Of a DNA stretch of 64,000 nt, positions 35,303-44,565 are shown one piece after another. The stretch comes from Flavobacteriales bacterium (GTDB taxonomy: Bacteria > Bacteroidota > Bacteroidia > Flavobacteriales_E > Vicingaceae), in assembly GCA_013359255.1 (NCBI GenBank), contig JABWCF010000002.1:1-64000 (forward strand). Direction: 5' to 3'. Numbering within the stretch: position 1 is the stretch's first letter; each line of letters opens with the position of its first letter. A program made the translations under genes and the position numbers. The notes beneath the pieces are model-generated. The model searched no databases. It saw only the letters and a list, made by a program, of their open reading frames with translations, and was not told the DNA's origin.

Positions 35303-37573
35303 TTAATTAGCAAGTAATTTGAATGTTTTTGCTTCACTTTCGTTCGAAACAGATATAAAATAGAGTTGATTTGGTTGTAAAAGCAAATTACTTAAAACCA
35401 CTGTCTTTTCTGGATTTTGAAGTTTAGTGGAAAAGAGAAGTTTTCCGTGTACATCAAATACATTGATATGGTAAAATATGTTTTCAGTATTTGATTCCAA
35501 AGACAAACAAACCTGATTATTTAAAATAAATGCATGAGTGTTAGATATGGTACCTAGGTTTACACTAATCCAATCTGAAAAAGATGTTTTGCCATCAAAA
35601 TCAACTTGTTTAAGGCGATAGTAAGAATTACCGTTTAACGGGTTTTTATCAGTGTAATTATAGTTTACCAAAGTACGAGAATTTCCCGATGCTGAAACTG
35701 TTCCGGCATCGTACACTTTTTCAAAATCAGCTGTTTTTTGTACAATAAAATGACTGGAATTATTTTCGCTTTGTGTAGCCCAGTACAATTTAACGAAAGG
35801 AGATTCTGCTATCGCTTCAAACGAAACCAACTCAATGGGTAAAGGAGATAAAATACTGGCTATAGCCCATGGATAATTAACAAGTTGACCCGATGCTACA
35901 TTAGGCACAGTTACACTATTTGCCCCGGTGGTTTGTCCGGCTAATGGTAGCTGCCATTTATTGGTAGGGGCATTCTGATAACGCTGTGCACGCATATCGG
36001 TAGGTACATTATAAGGAGGAATAGGTAATTCGGCAGAGGCATAAGTAAAAGTTAATGTTACAGAACAAGGAGTTCCTGCTCCTATAGATTTTCCTATTTG
36101 CCAAAAACGATCAACGGTTGCATCTCGGTTATCTGGCAATAACCCTATTAAACTATTTAGGTTATTTACGTTAGATGGTGTGGTGGGCCAAGGTAAATTG
36201 GTGGGGGGTGTTCCATAAGTAGATATGGTTACAGTATCTACATCTCCACTAACCAAGTTATAGGTTAAAGGGATATAAATGGAATTATTTACCCCAAAAG
36301 GAAAAATATGTGCTCCAGGAGTGTTGTTAACATACCACCTCAATTTACTGGAGTTATTTGTTAACTCACTTTTTACATAACCCCCTGTTCGGGTTATCCC
36401 GGTAGTAAGTGGAGATAGAATGGTTAATTTATGCCCATTTAAATTTAGTTCTCCATTTGTTAAAATTAATTGGTTTGCTGTTGTATTACCATCTAAACTC
36501 CTAATCCCGGTATTGGAAATTTTTAATTTTTGATAGGCGATTGATTTTTCAACTGTTTGGGTTCCACTTCCGGAGTACTCAATTTGAGAGTTGACGTTGG
36601 GCAAATTATATGTAGTAGTCCCTACGTTTGTATTTAAAAAAGCTCCTGTTCCGCCTATTCCCATAATGTTAAGTCTTCCATTGGTAGCACCTCCATTAAT
36701 AGTCATTTGGGCACATTGGTTAGCATTATCAGTACCATAATCTATGATACCAACATTCATAACTCCGGTATTCCCTATTACAATCGTTGGCTTATTAAAT
36801 GTGTTGTTTGAGCCAAGCCACAGTTTTCCGTTTATAGTAAATACCCCATTAACTGTCCATATACCACCTCTGTGTGATGCGACATAAGTACCTGTACCTG
36901 AGCCATCAACGCCAGCACCTGCGGTTGGTTCAACAATGGTTAGGGTACACCCATCATTAATCATAACATCGAATGTGGAAATTGCATCCCTATCGCTGTA
37001 CAAAGCATTTATCCCACTCCCGCCTAATGTCCCTGTCCATCTTAAATTCACATTCATAGCAATGGTAGTTGTGGTGTTTCCTCTCGTTGCTCCATCATTA
37101 GTTTCATCACTATTTCGTATTCTAAGTGCATTAAACTTTCCGGTGCCTGAAATGGTGTGTGGTTTATTGGCTTGTATGTTTACTCCTATGGCATCTAAAA
37201 TACCATCATTCCCAAAATCGCCATTGCAAATAATACTTCCGCACAAATTAATGTAATGCAAGGCGGCTTCGCTGGTATTATTTCTAAAAAACTTTGCTCC
37301 AGTTTGAATAATTAAGCTGTCTAAAGTTACAGGAGAACCGTTTAGAGTAACTATATGTCCTGTTTGAATTACAAAAGTACTATTGTTATCGAACACAGCC
37401 GGTCCGGGTGTGCCTACAGGAACAACATCCCAAATGTTGGCATTGTGATTTCCACTCATTTGTGAGTAATAGCGGGTTTGTGCTCCAAGTTTTGCAAACG
37501 CAAGAAGCGATAAAAAGATTAAGAATAGGTTTGCTTTACGCACTTTTTTAAATAATAGCCGACTAATATACAA
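35303..37573 (-). CDS. T9SS cargo protein with beta-helix-like body
   Basis: 756 residues. Signal peptide ends LGAQT; GTG at 37543 (MRKANLF) may be the true start rather than ATG 37573. The body is rich in Asn, Gly and Thr with short repeated strands (TFVIQTGHIVTLNGSPVTLDSLIIQTGAKFF; GELNLNGHKLTI), suggesting a right-handed beta-helix or filamentous-haemagglutinin-like fold. A fibronectin-like segment precedes the end (LPIELVSFEAIAESPFVKLYWATQSENNSSHFIVQKT). The last 75 residues (INVFDVHGKLLFSTKL ... FISVSNESEAKTFKLLAN) form a T9SS sorting domain. It should be displayed on, or released from, the cell surface. Confidence 0.75.
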   Translation of the reverse strand: MYISRLLFKKVRKANLFLIFLSLLAFAKLGAQTRYYSQMSGNHNANIWDVVPVGTPGPAVFDNNSTFVIQTGHIVTLNGSPVTLDSLIIQTGAKFFRNNTSEAALHYINLCGSIICNGDFGNDGILDAIGVNIQANKPHTISGTGKFNALRIRNSDETNDGATRGNTTTTIAMNVNLRWTGTLGGSGINALYSDRDAISTFDVMINDGCTLTIVEPTAGAGVDGSGTGTYVASHRGGIWTVNGVFTINGKLWLGSNNTFNKPTIVIGNTGVMNVGIIDYGTDNANQCAQMTINGGATNGRLNIMGIGGTGAFLNTNVGTTTYNLPNVNSQIEYSGSGTQTVEKSIAYQKLKISNTGIRSLDGNTTANQLILTNGELNLNGHKLTILSPLTTGITRTGGYVKSELTNNSSKLRWYVNNTPGAHIFPFGVNNSIYIPLTYNLVSGDVDTVTISTYGTPPTNLPWPTTPSNVNNLNSLIGLLPDNRDATVDRFWQIGKSIGAGTPCSVTLTFTYASAELPIPPYNVPTDMRAQRYQNAPTNKWQLPLAGQTTGANSVTVPNVASGQLVNYPWAIASILSPLPIELVSFEAIAESPFVKLYWATQSENNSSHFIVQKTADFEKVYDAGTVSASGNSRTLVNYNYTDKNPLNGNSYYRLKQVDFDGKTSFSDWISVNLGTISNTHAFILNNQVCLSLESNTENIFYHINVFDVHGKLLFSTKLQNPEKTVVLSNLLLQPNQLYFISVSNESEAKTFKLLAN

Positions 37574-37672
37574 ACTTTTACACTAAATTGTTCAAAAATA
37601 ATTTTCTTTACGATAAAATAATCTTAACGGAATATAGCGAGTACTAGGTAAAAAATATGCTTTTCTGATTAA

Positions 37673-38491
37673 TTAAATCCAGATGTTTTGTTCACTTAAG
37701 CTTATTTTGCTGCCGAAAAACATGGAGGCACTGTTGCCGAAAGAAGGGGTATAATCAGAAATATAAAAATGGTGTTTACCTACATTATTCTTATTCAGCA
37801 GTTTTTTTTGCGTAAGTATATTTTTTACCTGTAAAGCCACAATTTCTGCTGAGTCTATGATCTCAAACTGCTTTTTATAAATATCAGTAATTTCCTTTTT
37901 AATTAATGGATAATGAGTACAGGCTAGTATAAGACAGTCTATTTTTTTTAGGCGCGGTTTAGATAAGTACGATTGTATAATGGTTTTGCTTATGTTGTTA
38001 TTGAAAAACCCTTCTTCAATCATTGGAGCCAATAAAGGCGTGGCCAAAGAAACCACTTCAATGTTTTTGGATATTTGTTTTATTTTATTTTCGTAAACAT
38101 TTGATTTTATTGTGCCTTTTGTACCAATTACCCCTATGCGTTTATATTCTTTTTTTGTAGAAACGTAGTTTACTATAGGATCAATTACATTGATTACTTC
38201 AACTTTATTTTCGGCAAATTCTTTTACAACATTGTATGCATGAGCAGATGCTGTATTGCAAGCAATTACAATGGCTTTACAGTTTTTTTGTAAAAGAAAA
38301 CGGGCAATTTTTATAGCATAGAATTTTATAGAATCCTCCGATTTTTCTCCGTACGGAAAATGTGCTGTATCTCCAAAATAAACAATATTTTCGTTGGGAA
38401 GGATTTTTTTAATGGCAGAGGCTACAGTTAAACCTCCAATACCACTATCGAAAATGCCTATGGGTTGCGAAGGATTGATGATTTGTTTCAA
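37673..38491 (-). CDS. murI: Glutamate racemase
   Basis: 272 residues. Makes D-glutamate for peptidoglycan. The two catalytic Cys regions are present: IVIACNTASAHAYN and LILACTHYPLIKKEI, with the start PIGIFDSGIGGLTVASAI and VIDPIVNYV. The order skp-skp-murI on this strand is the usual Bacteroidota arrangement. A strong terminator separates it from the skp gene upstream, so readthrough or a separate promoter is needed. Confidence 0.95.
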   Translation of the reverse strand: MKQIINPSQPIGIFDSGIGGLTVASAIKKILPNENIVYFGDTAHFPYGEKSEDSIKFYAIKIARFLLQKNCKAIVIACNTASAHAYNVVKEFAENKVEVINVIDPIVNYVSTKKEYKRIGVIGTKGTIKSNVYENKIKQISKNIEVVSLATPLLAPMIEEGFFNNNISKTIIQSYLSKPRLKKIDCLILACTHYPLIKKEITDIYKKQFEIIDSAEIVALQVKNILTQKKLLNKNNVGKHHFYISDYTPSFGNSASMFFGSKISLSEQNIWI

Positions 38492-38505
38492 CGGAAAACC
38501 TGTGT

Positions 38506-38537
38506 AAAAAAACGAGCCGGATTACCGGCTCGTTTTA
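38506..38537 (-). terminator. Rho-independent terminator after the second skp gene
   Basis: AAAACGAGCCGG (38509-38520), loop ATTA, and CCGGCTCGTTTT (38525-38536) form a perfect 12-bp hairpin, the strongest in the window. It starts 5 bases beyond the stop at 38542. A/T flanks make it potentially bidirectional. Confidence 0.85.
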
Positions 38538-38541
38538 AAAA

Positions 38542-39048
38542 TTATAATTTCAAATTTTTCTTTACTAACGGAAGAATATCTTCACCTGCAGTGTAAAGTA
38601 AAACGCCTACACTAGAATCGAGGATATAAGTAAACCCATTTTCTTTGGCAACATCTTCAATGGCTTTTTTAGCTTTATCGATAAGGGGTTGAAGTAACTC
38701 GCCTTCTTTGTTTTGCAAGTCTTTTTGGGCAGTTTCTTGAAAATCCTGAATGCGTTGTTCCAAATCTGTAATTTCCTTAACCTTGGTATTACGAATCAAC
38801 TCCGTCATTTGCCCTTCTTTTGCCTTAAAATCCTGCACTTTGCCTTGCCATTCTGCTTCCATAGTTTGTAACTGAGATTGTAATTGCTTAGCATATTCTT
38901 CTAAATCTTTCTGAATTTTAGTACGCTCTGGCATGGCCATTAATAATTCGTTTGAGTTAATATGCCCTAATTTTTGCGTTTTCTGAGCAAATGATGCAAC
39001 ACTAAATAACATCAGTCCTGCAAATAAAATTTTCTTAATCATAGTCAT
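38542..39048 (-). CDS. OmpH/Skp family periplasmic chaperone (second copy)
   Basis: 168 residues: signal peptide (KKILFAGLMLFSVASFAQ) followed by the OmpH/Skp pattern of a short strand (KLGHINSNELLMAMPE), two long charged coiled-coil arms (about 45-130) and a C-terminal strand (GFTYILDSSVGVLLYTAGEDI). Skp trimers hold unfolded outer-membrane proteins in the periplasm. The ATG may be at 39048 or two codons later. Follows its paralogue by 17 bases, in the order skp-skp-terminator-murI. Confidence 0.9.
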   Translation of the reverse strand: MTMIKKILFAGLMLFSVASFAQKTQKLGHINSNELLMAMPERTKIQKDLEEYAKQLQSQLQTMEAEWQGKVQDFKAKEGQMTELIRNTKVKEITDLEQRIQDFQETAQKDLQNKEGELLQPLIDKAKKAIEDVAKENGFTYILDSSVGVLLYTAGEDILPLVKKNLKL

Positions 39049-39065
39049 AATTTTTGTTTGTAAAT

Positions 39066-39605
39066 TTAGTTGTCTCGATTTTGGCCTGGAGTATGACCCA
39101 GTTTTTTCAATACATCATCACTCTTATCATATTTTGAATTTGTATAAAGCATGGTTAAACCACTTGATTTATCAAAAATAATAGCGTATTGACCAACCGT
39201 TGCAATATCTTTAATAGCATTATAAACCTTATCTTGAATAGGTTTTACTAATTCCTGACGTTTTTGAAAAAGTTCACCATCTACTCCAAATTTTTGTTTT
39301 TGGAATTCTTTCGCTTCTTTTTCCTTTTTCATTATATCATCTTCCCTTTTTCTTTTCATTTCATCGGTAAGTAAAATTTGCTCTGCCTGATAGTCTTTGT
39401 ACATTTTATCTATTTCGGCATATTTTTTTTCTATTTGCTTTTGCCATTCTATCGAAATTTTATCTAGTTGTTCCTGAGCTTCTTTATAATCAGGAATTTG
39501 ATTTAGAATATAATCTGTATCTACAAAGGCAAACTTTTGAGAGTATGCCGAAAAAGAAAGTAGTACAAATACAAGGGGCAATAAGGATTTCATAATTGTT
39601 TTCAT
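39066..39605 (-). CDS. OmpH/Skp family periplasmic chaperone (first copy)
   Basis: 179 residues: signal peptide (LLPLVFVLLSFSAYSQ), strand KFAFVDTDYILNQIPDYKEAQ, then a long Lys/Glu-rich coiled coil (about 45-135) and C-terminal strands (YAIIFDKSSGLTMLYTNSKYDKSDDVLKKLG). Same family as the next gene and about as long, from an old duplication usual in Bacteroidota. Elsewhere this pair normally follows bamA; here the upstream neighbour is the divergent mnmG, so bamA must be elsewhere. Region 39606-39752 holds both promoters. Confidence 0.9.
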   Translation of the reverse strand: MKTIMKSLLPLVFVLLSFSAYSQKFAFVDTDYILNQIPDYKEAQEQLDKISIEWQKQIEKKYAEIDKMYKDYQAEQILLTDEMKRKREDDIMKKEKEAKEFQKQKFGVDGELFQKRQELVKPIQDKVYNAIKDIATVGQYAIIFDKSSGLTMLYTNSKYDKSDDVLKKLGHTPGQNRDN

Positions 39606-39711
39606 AACGCTTTGTTTTATGGTTTACCAATTCTTTTCAAAAAGTATGCCCTAATTTTAGCGGAGGCGAAAATAAGAAAAATAAATAAACCAAGACTTAA
39701 CGCAATTGATT

Positions 39712-39719
39712 TAACTTTG
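39712..39719 (+). promoter_or_regulatory. -7 promoter box of mnmG
   Basis: TAACTTTG matches TAnnTTTG and lies 33 bases before the ATG at 39753. No TTTG at the standard 20-base distance was found upstream. Confidence 0.4.
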
Positions 39720-39752
39720 CCACTTCAAAAATTTGTTTAACTCTTTGCACTT

Positions 39753-41615
39753 ATGCAGTTTGATTATGATATTATAGTAGTTGGGGCCGGACATGCCGGT
39801 TGTGAAGCTGCTGCAGCTTCGGCAAATTTAGGGTCAAGGGTTTTGTTAATTACCATGAATATGGGAACCATAGCCCAAATGTCTTGCAATCCGGCAATGG
39901 GAGGTGTAGCAAAAGGGCAAATTGTAAGAGAAATTGATGCTCTTGGCGGATATTCCGGAATAATAAGCGATAAGTCGGCCATACAATTTCGTATGCTCAA
40001 TTTATCTAAGGGTCCGGCTATGTGGAGCCCAAGAACACAAAACGATAGGATATTGTTTTCGATTTTTTGGAGAGAATTTTTAGAAAAAACGCCTCTGCTA
40101 GATTTTTGGCAAGATACCGTTTGTGGACTAATAACTGAGAAAAATAGGATTGTTGGGGTTAAAACCAGTTTAGGAATTTCTTTTAAAAGTAAAGCCGTAA
40201 TACTAACCAACGGAACTTTTTTAAACGGAGTAATACATATTGGAGAAAAACAATTTGGCGGAGGAAGAATAGCAGAAAAAGAAAGTTTTGGTATTACCGA
40301 ACAATTGCGTGAATTGGGGTTTAAAAGCGGAAGAATGAAAACGGGAACTCCTCCAAGAATAGATGGTCGTTCGCTTGATTTTTCAAAAATGGAAGAGCAA
40401 AAAGGAGACGAAAACCCTCAAAAATTTTCATTCCTCCAAGAAATTAAACCATTAGCCAAACAAAGAAGTTGTTTTATTACGTATACAAATCCAACTGTTC
40501 ATGAAATACTTAAAACGGGATTTGAAAAATCCCCTATGTATAGTGGAAGAATTAAAGGAACAGGACCCAGGTATTGCCCATCAATTGAAGATAAAATAAA
40601 TCGCTTTTCCGAAAGAGAAAGACATCAATTATTTATAGAGCCTGAGGGGTGGAATACTGTAGAAATATACGTAAACGGATTTTCAACTTCACTACCTGAA
40701 GAGGTGCAAATGAAAGCACTTAACAATGTACCCGGCTTTGAAAATGCCAAAATGTTTCGTCCAGGCTATGCTATAGAGTACGACTATTTTCCTCCTACAC
40801 AACTTAAGAATACACTGGAAACAAAATTAATAGAAAATCTTTTTTTTGCGGGGCAAATAAATGGAACTACTGGTTATGAGGAAGCTGCTGGGCAAGGTTT
40901 AGTAGCAGGCATAAATGCACATTTAAAAACAAAGGAGAAAGATTGTTTTGTATTAAAACGAGATCAGGCATACATAGGTGTTTTAATAGACGACCTTATT
41001 ACAAAAGGAACAGAAGAGCCTTACAGAATGTTTACTTCAAGAGCTGAGTTTAGAATTTTATTAAGACAAGACAATGCTGATTTAAGACTAACCGAGTTAT
41101 CTTATAAATTAGGTTTGGCTAAAGAAGAGAGAATGAATAATGTTTTTGAAAAAACAAAACAGACTAAATCAATTATAAATTATTTTAAAAAAGAATCTAT
41201 AAGCCCAGAAGAAATAAATCCACTTTTGGTTGAAAAAAACACTCCTAAAATAAATAAAAAAACCAAAATTTTCAGTATTCTATCTAGACCTCAATTAAAT
41301 ATTCAACATTTTATTTCTATGCAAAAAATAAGATTTGAGTTAGAAAAATATAATCAAGAAAGTATTATACAAGCTGAAATAAACATGAAATACGAAGGTT
41401 ATATAGAAAAAGAAAAAGAGGTTGCTTTAAAAATGCAAAGGTTAGATGAGCTCAAAATTAGCAAAGCAATAGAATATAACCAAATCGAATCATTGTCTTC
41501 GGAAGCAAAGGAAAAACTTATAAAAATTAAACCAGAAACACTGGGGCAAGCATCTAGAATAAGCGGTATTTCACCATCCGATATTTCTGTTTTAATGGTC
41601 TATATCGGACGTTAA
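39753..41615 (+). CDS. mnmG: tRNA uridine-5-carboxymethylaminomethyl modification enzyme
   Basis: 620 residues. With MnmE it modifies the wobble uridine (cmnm5U) of several tRNAs, using FAD and NADH. Marks: FAD loop DIIVVGAGHAGCEAAAASANLG, MSCNPAMGGVAKGQIVREIDALGG, PAMWSPRTQNDR, GTPPRIDGRSLDFSKM, GRIKGTGPRYCPSIEDKINRF and GQINGTTGYEEAAGQGLVAGI, plus the C-terminal MnmE-binding helical domain. Its last 24 bases overlap the convergent hypothetical gene. In many bacteria mnmG (gidA) is near oriC; a parS-like site lies 10 bases beyond its stop. Confidence 0.97.
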   Translation: MQFDYDIIVVGAGHAGCEAAAASANLGSRVLLITMNMGTIAQMSCNPAMGGVAKGQIVREIDALGGYSGIISDKSAIQFRMLNLSKGPAMWSPRTQNDRILFSIFWREFLEKTPLLDFWQDTVCGLITEKNRIVGVKTSLGISFKSKAVILTNGTFLNGVIHIGEKQFGGGRIAEKESFGITEQLRELGFKSGRMKTGTPPRIDGRSLDFSKMEEQKGDENPQKFSFLQEIKPLAKQRSCFITYTNPTVHEILKTGFEKSPMYSGRIKGTGPRYCPSIEDKINRFSERERHQLFIEPEGWNTVEIYVNGFSTSLPEEVQMKALNNVPGFENAKMFRPGYAIEYDYFPPTQLKNTLETKLIENLFFAGQINGTTGYEEAAGQGLVAGINAHLKTKEKDCFVLKRDQAYIGVLIDDLITKGTEEPYRMFTSRAEFRILLRQDNADLRLTELSYKLGLAKEERMNNVFEKTKQTKSIINYFKKESISPEEINPLLVEKNTPKINKKTKIFSILSRPQLNIQHFISMQKIRFELEKYNQESIIQAEINMKYEGYIEKEKEVALKMQRLDELKISKAIEYNQIESLSSEAKEKLIKIKPETLGQASRISGISPSDISVLMVYIGR

Positions 41616-42422
41616 TTTATTAATTGTTTCACGTGAAACATATGTTTTTATTTTCGGACAAGAAATAAATAATTTTTCTTTTTGCGGATTCCAAATAAAA
41701 AGATTTATAGAATCGATGTTTTCTGCTTTTTTAAGTATAAAATACTTATCCTCGCTTATGCCTTGTGTTAAAACCATTTCCTCTCTAAAATCTTTACTAT
41801 TTTTGGTTTTGTAAGAAGCTACCATTTTAATATTCTTTTTATTAAAATTGGCTTCTTTTATTTCTATGCTTACCACATTGATGTATTGCTTTTGTGGCAA
41901 AAAAGAAAAATTAAAAAAATATTCATTGTCTTCTTTGATTAAAAATTGATTCGAATCTCTTTGTAAATTATAATCTTCTATACTAAATATGTTTACTGGT
42001 ATTGATGGGGTATAATTTTTAAACAATATCATTTTATAATGTTCATTTATTATTATTTCAAAATCTAAAAAAAATAATCCGAAAACATTTATCGCTTTAT
42101 CATACCAATCATCTTTTACTCCTAAAAAAATGGCAAAATCTGGTTTGTTTTGTTCTAAAGTAAAAAATAAATCAGAAAGGTCCTGATTTGTTTTTATGTA
42201 AAAGTTATTGGTTTTTTGAATCAATGCATCAGAAAACTCAGTATTAGTAATGGCCACAATGCATTGTGTGTGTTTTTTTGTTTTAAGAGTACTTTTAAGC
42301 TCTTGCAATGGTTTTATGTGTTTTTGGTTATATATGCTCTTAAAAAGCTTTAAAAACAAAAAAACGCCTAAAATTAGTAATGGAGGGATTAAATATGGCC
42401 ATAAACGAGATTGTGTATTCAT
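41592..42422 (-). CDS. Membrane-anchored protein of unknown function
   Basis: 276 residues with one N-terminal membrane span (LWPYLIPPLLILGVFLFLKLF) and a soluble mixed alpha/beta part of about 240 residues. No family recognised. Its ATG shares a base with the YfhO gene stop (TAATG), so it is translationally coupled and likely works with the glycosyltransferase/YfhO pair. The codons for YVSRETI near the C-terminus contain the parS-like 16-mer. Its stop lies inside mnmG on the other strand. Note that the predicted C-terminus is set by the parS site rather than obviously by protein function. Confidence 0.65.
   Translation of the reverse strand: MNTQSRLWPYLIPPLLILGVFLFLKLFKSIYNQKHIKPLQELKSTLKTKKHTQCIVAITNTEFSDALIQKTNNFYIKTNQDLSDLFFTLEQNKPDFAIFLGVKDDWYDKAINVFGLFFLDFEIIINEHYKMILFKNYTPSIPVNIFSIEDYNLQRDSNQFLIKEDNEYFFNFSFLPQKQYINVVSIEIKEANFNKKNIKMVASYKTKNSKDFREEMVLTQGISEDKYFILKKAENIDSINLFIWNPQKEKLFISCPKIKTYVSRETINKLTSDIDH
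41625..41640. other. parS-like centromere site
   Basis: TGTTTCACGTGAAACA is a perfect 16-base palindrome identical to the Bacillus parS consensus bound by ParB (Spo0J), used for chromosome origin segregation. It lies inside the 3' end of the gene at 41592-42422, 10 bases past the mnmG stop. A perfect palindrome of this sequence is very unlikely by chance in 64 kb. ParA and ParB genes are not in the window. It suggests that this region is near the replication origin or a ParB loading centre. Confidence 0.85.
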
Positions 42423-44560
42423 TATTTTTCAAAAAAACTTCTAATGGTAAAATAAAAAAGCAGAACGAAAAATATCAGGCTGATACTTACAGAATACTTT
42501 AATTTTTTATTTTCAAAGCGAAATTCAACTTGATTAAACCCAGATTTTAGAAACACCGATGTAAAAAGTAAATTTGATTTGATAATTTCTTCAGGCTTTT
42601 TGTTCACATAACATTTCCAACCCTTGTAGTAAGACTGTAGTATATTTAGTAAAACATTATTTTTTGATACCGTAGAAAAACCCCAACGATTGGGAGAGAA
42701 AAAATTCATTTCTACTTGATCGCTCTCTAATACCTTCAAGTTTAAGTTATTTTTAAAAATAGAATCCTCAATAAATACTGTCTTTGTGCTGTAAATACTG
42801 TCTTTCGAAAGTGTAGAAACCGGTAATATATGGTCTGATAAATAAAACCAAGGATTTTGTAGCAGAGAATCGCTTAACCGCTTGTAATCATTAAATAAAA
42901 GCTCATGCTTTTTAAAAATAAAAGAAGTCATACAATCGCACGAAATGCGTTTTTCAAAAATGTTTGTATTATGCCACAAAGGGAAAAAGGCAGCAGAAAA
43001 ATCGCTCGTATTTATTAAAGGTTTATAAATAGGAGCAGGAAATCCTTTTAACTTTTTATCTAAGTGGGCATATATTTCCATAGGCTCTCCTGCATTTATG
43101 CCCGTTCCCCATATACAAAACTGAACGGCTACAAGCAAATCTACCAATGCCAATGCGAAAACAAAAACAGTATTTTTTAGTTTACAGAAAATTTGAAATA
43201 TTAAAAATGCCACGTATAGGATAATCTGTAAAACCAACTGAAGCAAAATGCGTTGTTTTAAAGTAGAATTTAGCACATTTTGTTTAAAATCTGCCGAATG
43301 AAAACTTTCTGCCCAATATAGAAAATCTGCTTGTGAATATAGAATTCCAAAAACCAAAAAATATCCAAACAACACTGTAAGCAAAATCACTATTTCTAAA
43401 CGATATTTAAAAGATTTAAAAGAAAACCCCTTAAGCAAATGAGCAGAAAGCAATGCTATTCCAAAAATACTAAACAACCGGAATATAGCCGGAAAACGAA
43501 AGGTTCCCATAAGGGGGAGTTTACTAATCCACAACCTTAAAGGCAAATCGTTCCCAAGCGATATTAAAAAACAAGAAATTGCAAAAAAGGCGATAATCTT
43601 TAATTCTGGGCTCCGTTTTGTAAAAAAAGAAGATATAAATAAAAGTAGTGGAAAAATACCGGTATATATGTTTGCCATACTTATATCGGTACCTAAGTCA
43701 AAATCGTTTGCAACTGTTCCAAAAGGTAAAAAAAATGATAAAAAAGATTTTAATGTAAAACTCCCTTTTATAAGATTTTCAGGAGATACTTCTCCCATAC
43801 GGGTTACATAAGGGTAGGAATCTATAATTCCAACCAAAATAGGTAACATACAAAGCAAAATAATAAATGCTGAAAAAACCATTAATCCAAACCATTTTTT
43901 AAAATGAATAAGGTTTTTATTTTTATAGTCTTGTGCAAGATAGTAGAAAACAAATACCAACAGTAAATAAAGTAATATAAAAGAGATGGGTTGATATCCA
44001 CTAGATGCCATCAAAAAGCCAAAAAAGGTAAATTTTACCCAATTTTTCCAAAATAGAAAAGAGCGTAATTTAAGAAAATAGTAAATCACAAACGGAAGCC
44101 AAGCTCCGGCAATAATTAATGTTAAAGAAGAGGCATGGCCTACAAAAAATCCCGATAAGCAATAAACCACTCCGGCAAATCCTGCCGAAAATTTATCTTG
44201 GAGCAAAAAATATGATAATTTAAACATGCCTACCCCAGCCATAGCAATGTAAAAAAGTAATAAATAATGCAGGGTAATATTAGAATATCCAATAGTTGGA
44301 GCTAAAAGTAATACTTCGGGGGTAAAAATAGGGTATTGGGGGTCGGCATAAATGGGGTAACCACATTGCTGATAAGGGTTCCATAAAGGCCACTCCCCAT
44401 TCATAAAACACTCTGTAACAAAATATCGCCAAGGCAACACTACATCAATTAAATCGTATTGCACACTATTTTGCAAAAAGGCAATTTGCCAATAAGCGAC
44501 CATTATGAGCAAGAAAAAAAGTAAATACGTTAGTGATTGTTTTTTAAACGCCTTTCTCAT
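42422..44560 (-). CDS. YfhO family membrane protein
   Basis: 712 residues with about a dozen membrane spans in the first 480 residues and a soluble C-terminal region ending with one more span near residue 695. The early periplasmic loop motif VQYDLIDVVLPWRYFVTECFMNGEWPLWNPYQQCGYPIYADPQ matches YfhO-type proteins, proposed lipid-linked sugar transferases in surface polymer glycosylation. It follows a polyprenyl-phosphate-sugar synthase-like gene by 5 bases and overlaps the next gene by one base, so all three are likely one unit for surface glycosylation (inference). Lengths are normal for the family. Confidence 0.85.
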   Translation of the reverse strand: MRKAFKKQSLTYLLFFLLIMVAYWQIAFLQNSVQYDLIDVVLPWRYFVTECFMNGEWPLWNPYQQCGYPIYADPQYPIFTPEVLLLAPTIGYSNITLHYLLLFYIAMAGVGMFKLSYFLLQDKFSAGFAGVVYCLSGFFVGHASSLTLIIAGAWLPFVIYYFLKLRSFLFWKNWVKFTFFGFLMASSGYQPISFILLYLLLVFVFYYLAQDYKNKNLIHFKKWFGLMVFSAFIILLCMLPILVGIIDSYPYVTRMGEVSPENLIKGSFTLKSFLSFFLPFGTVANDFDLGTDISMANIYTGIFPLLLFISSFFTKRSPELKIIAFFAISCFLISLGNDLPLRLWISKLPLMGTFRFPAIFRLFSIFGIALLSAHLLKGFSFKSFKYRLEIVILLTVLFGYFLVFGILYSQADFLYWAESFHSADFKQNVLNSTLKQRILLQLVLQIILYVAFLIFQIFCKLKNTVFVFALALVDLLVAVQFCIWGTGINAGEPMEIYAHLDKKLKGFPAPIYKPLINTSDFSAAFFPLWHNTNIFEKRISCDCMTSFIFKKHELLFNDYKRLSDSLLQNPWFYLSDHILPVSTLSKDSIYSTKTVFIEDSIFKNNLNLKVLESDQVEMNFFSPNRWGFSTVSKNNVLLNILQSYYKGWKCYVNKKPEEIIKSNLLFTSVFLKSGFNQVEFRFENKKLKYSVSISLIFFVLLFYFTIRSFFEK

Positions 44561-44565
44561 TCGCT

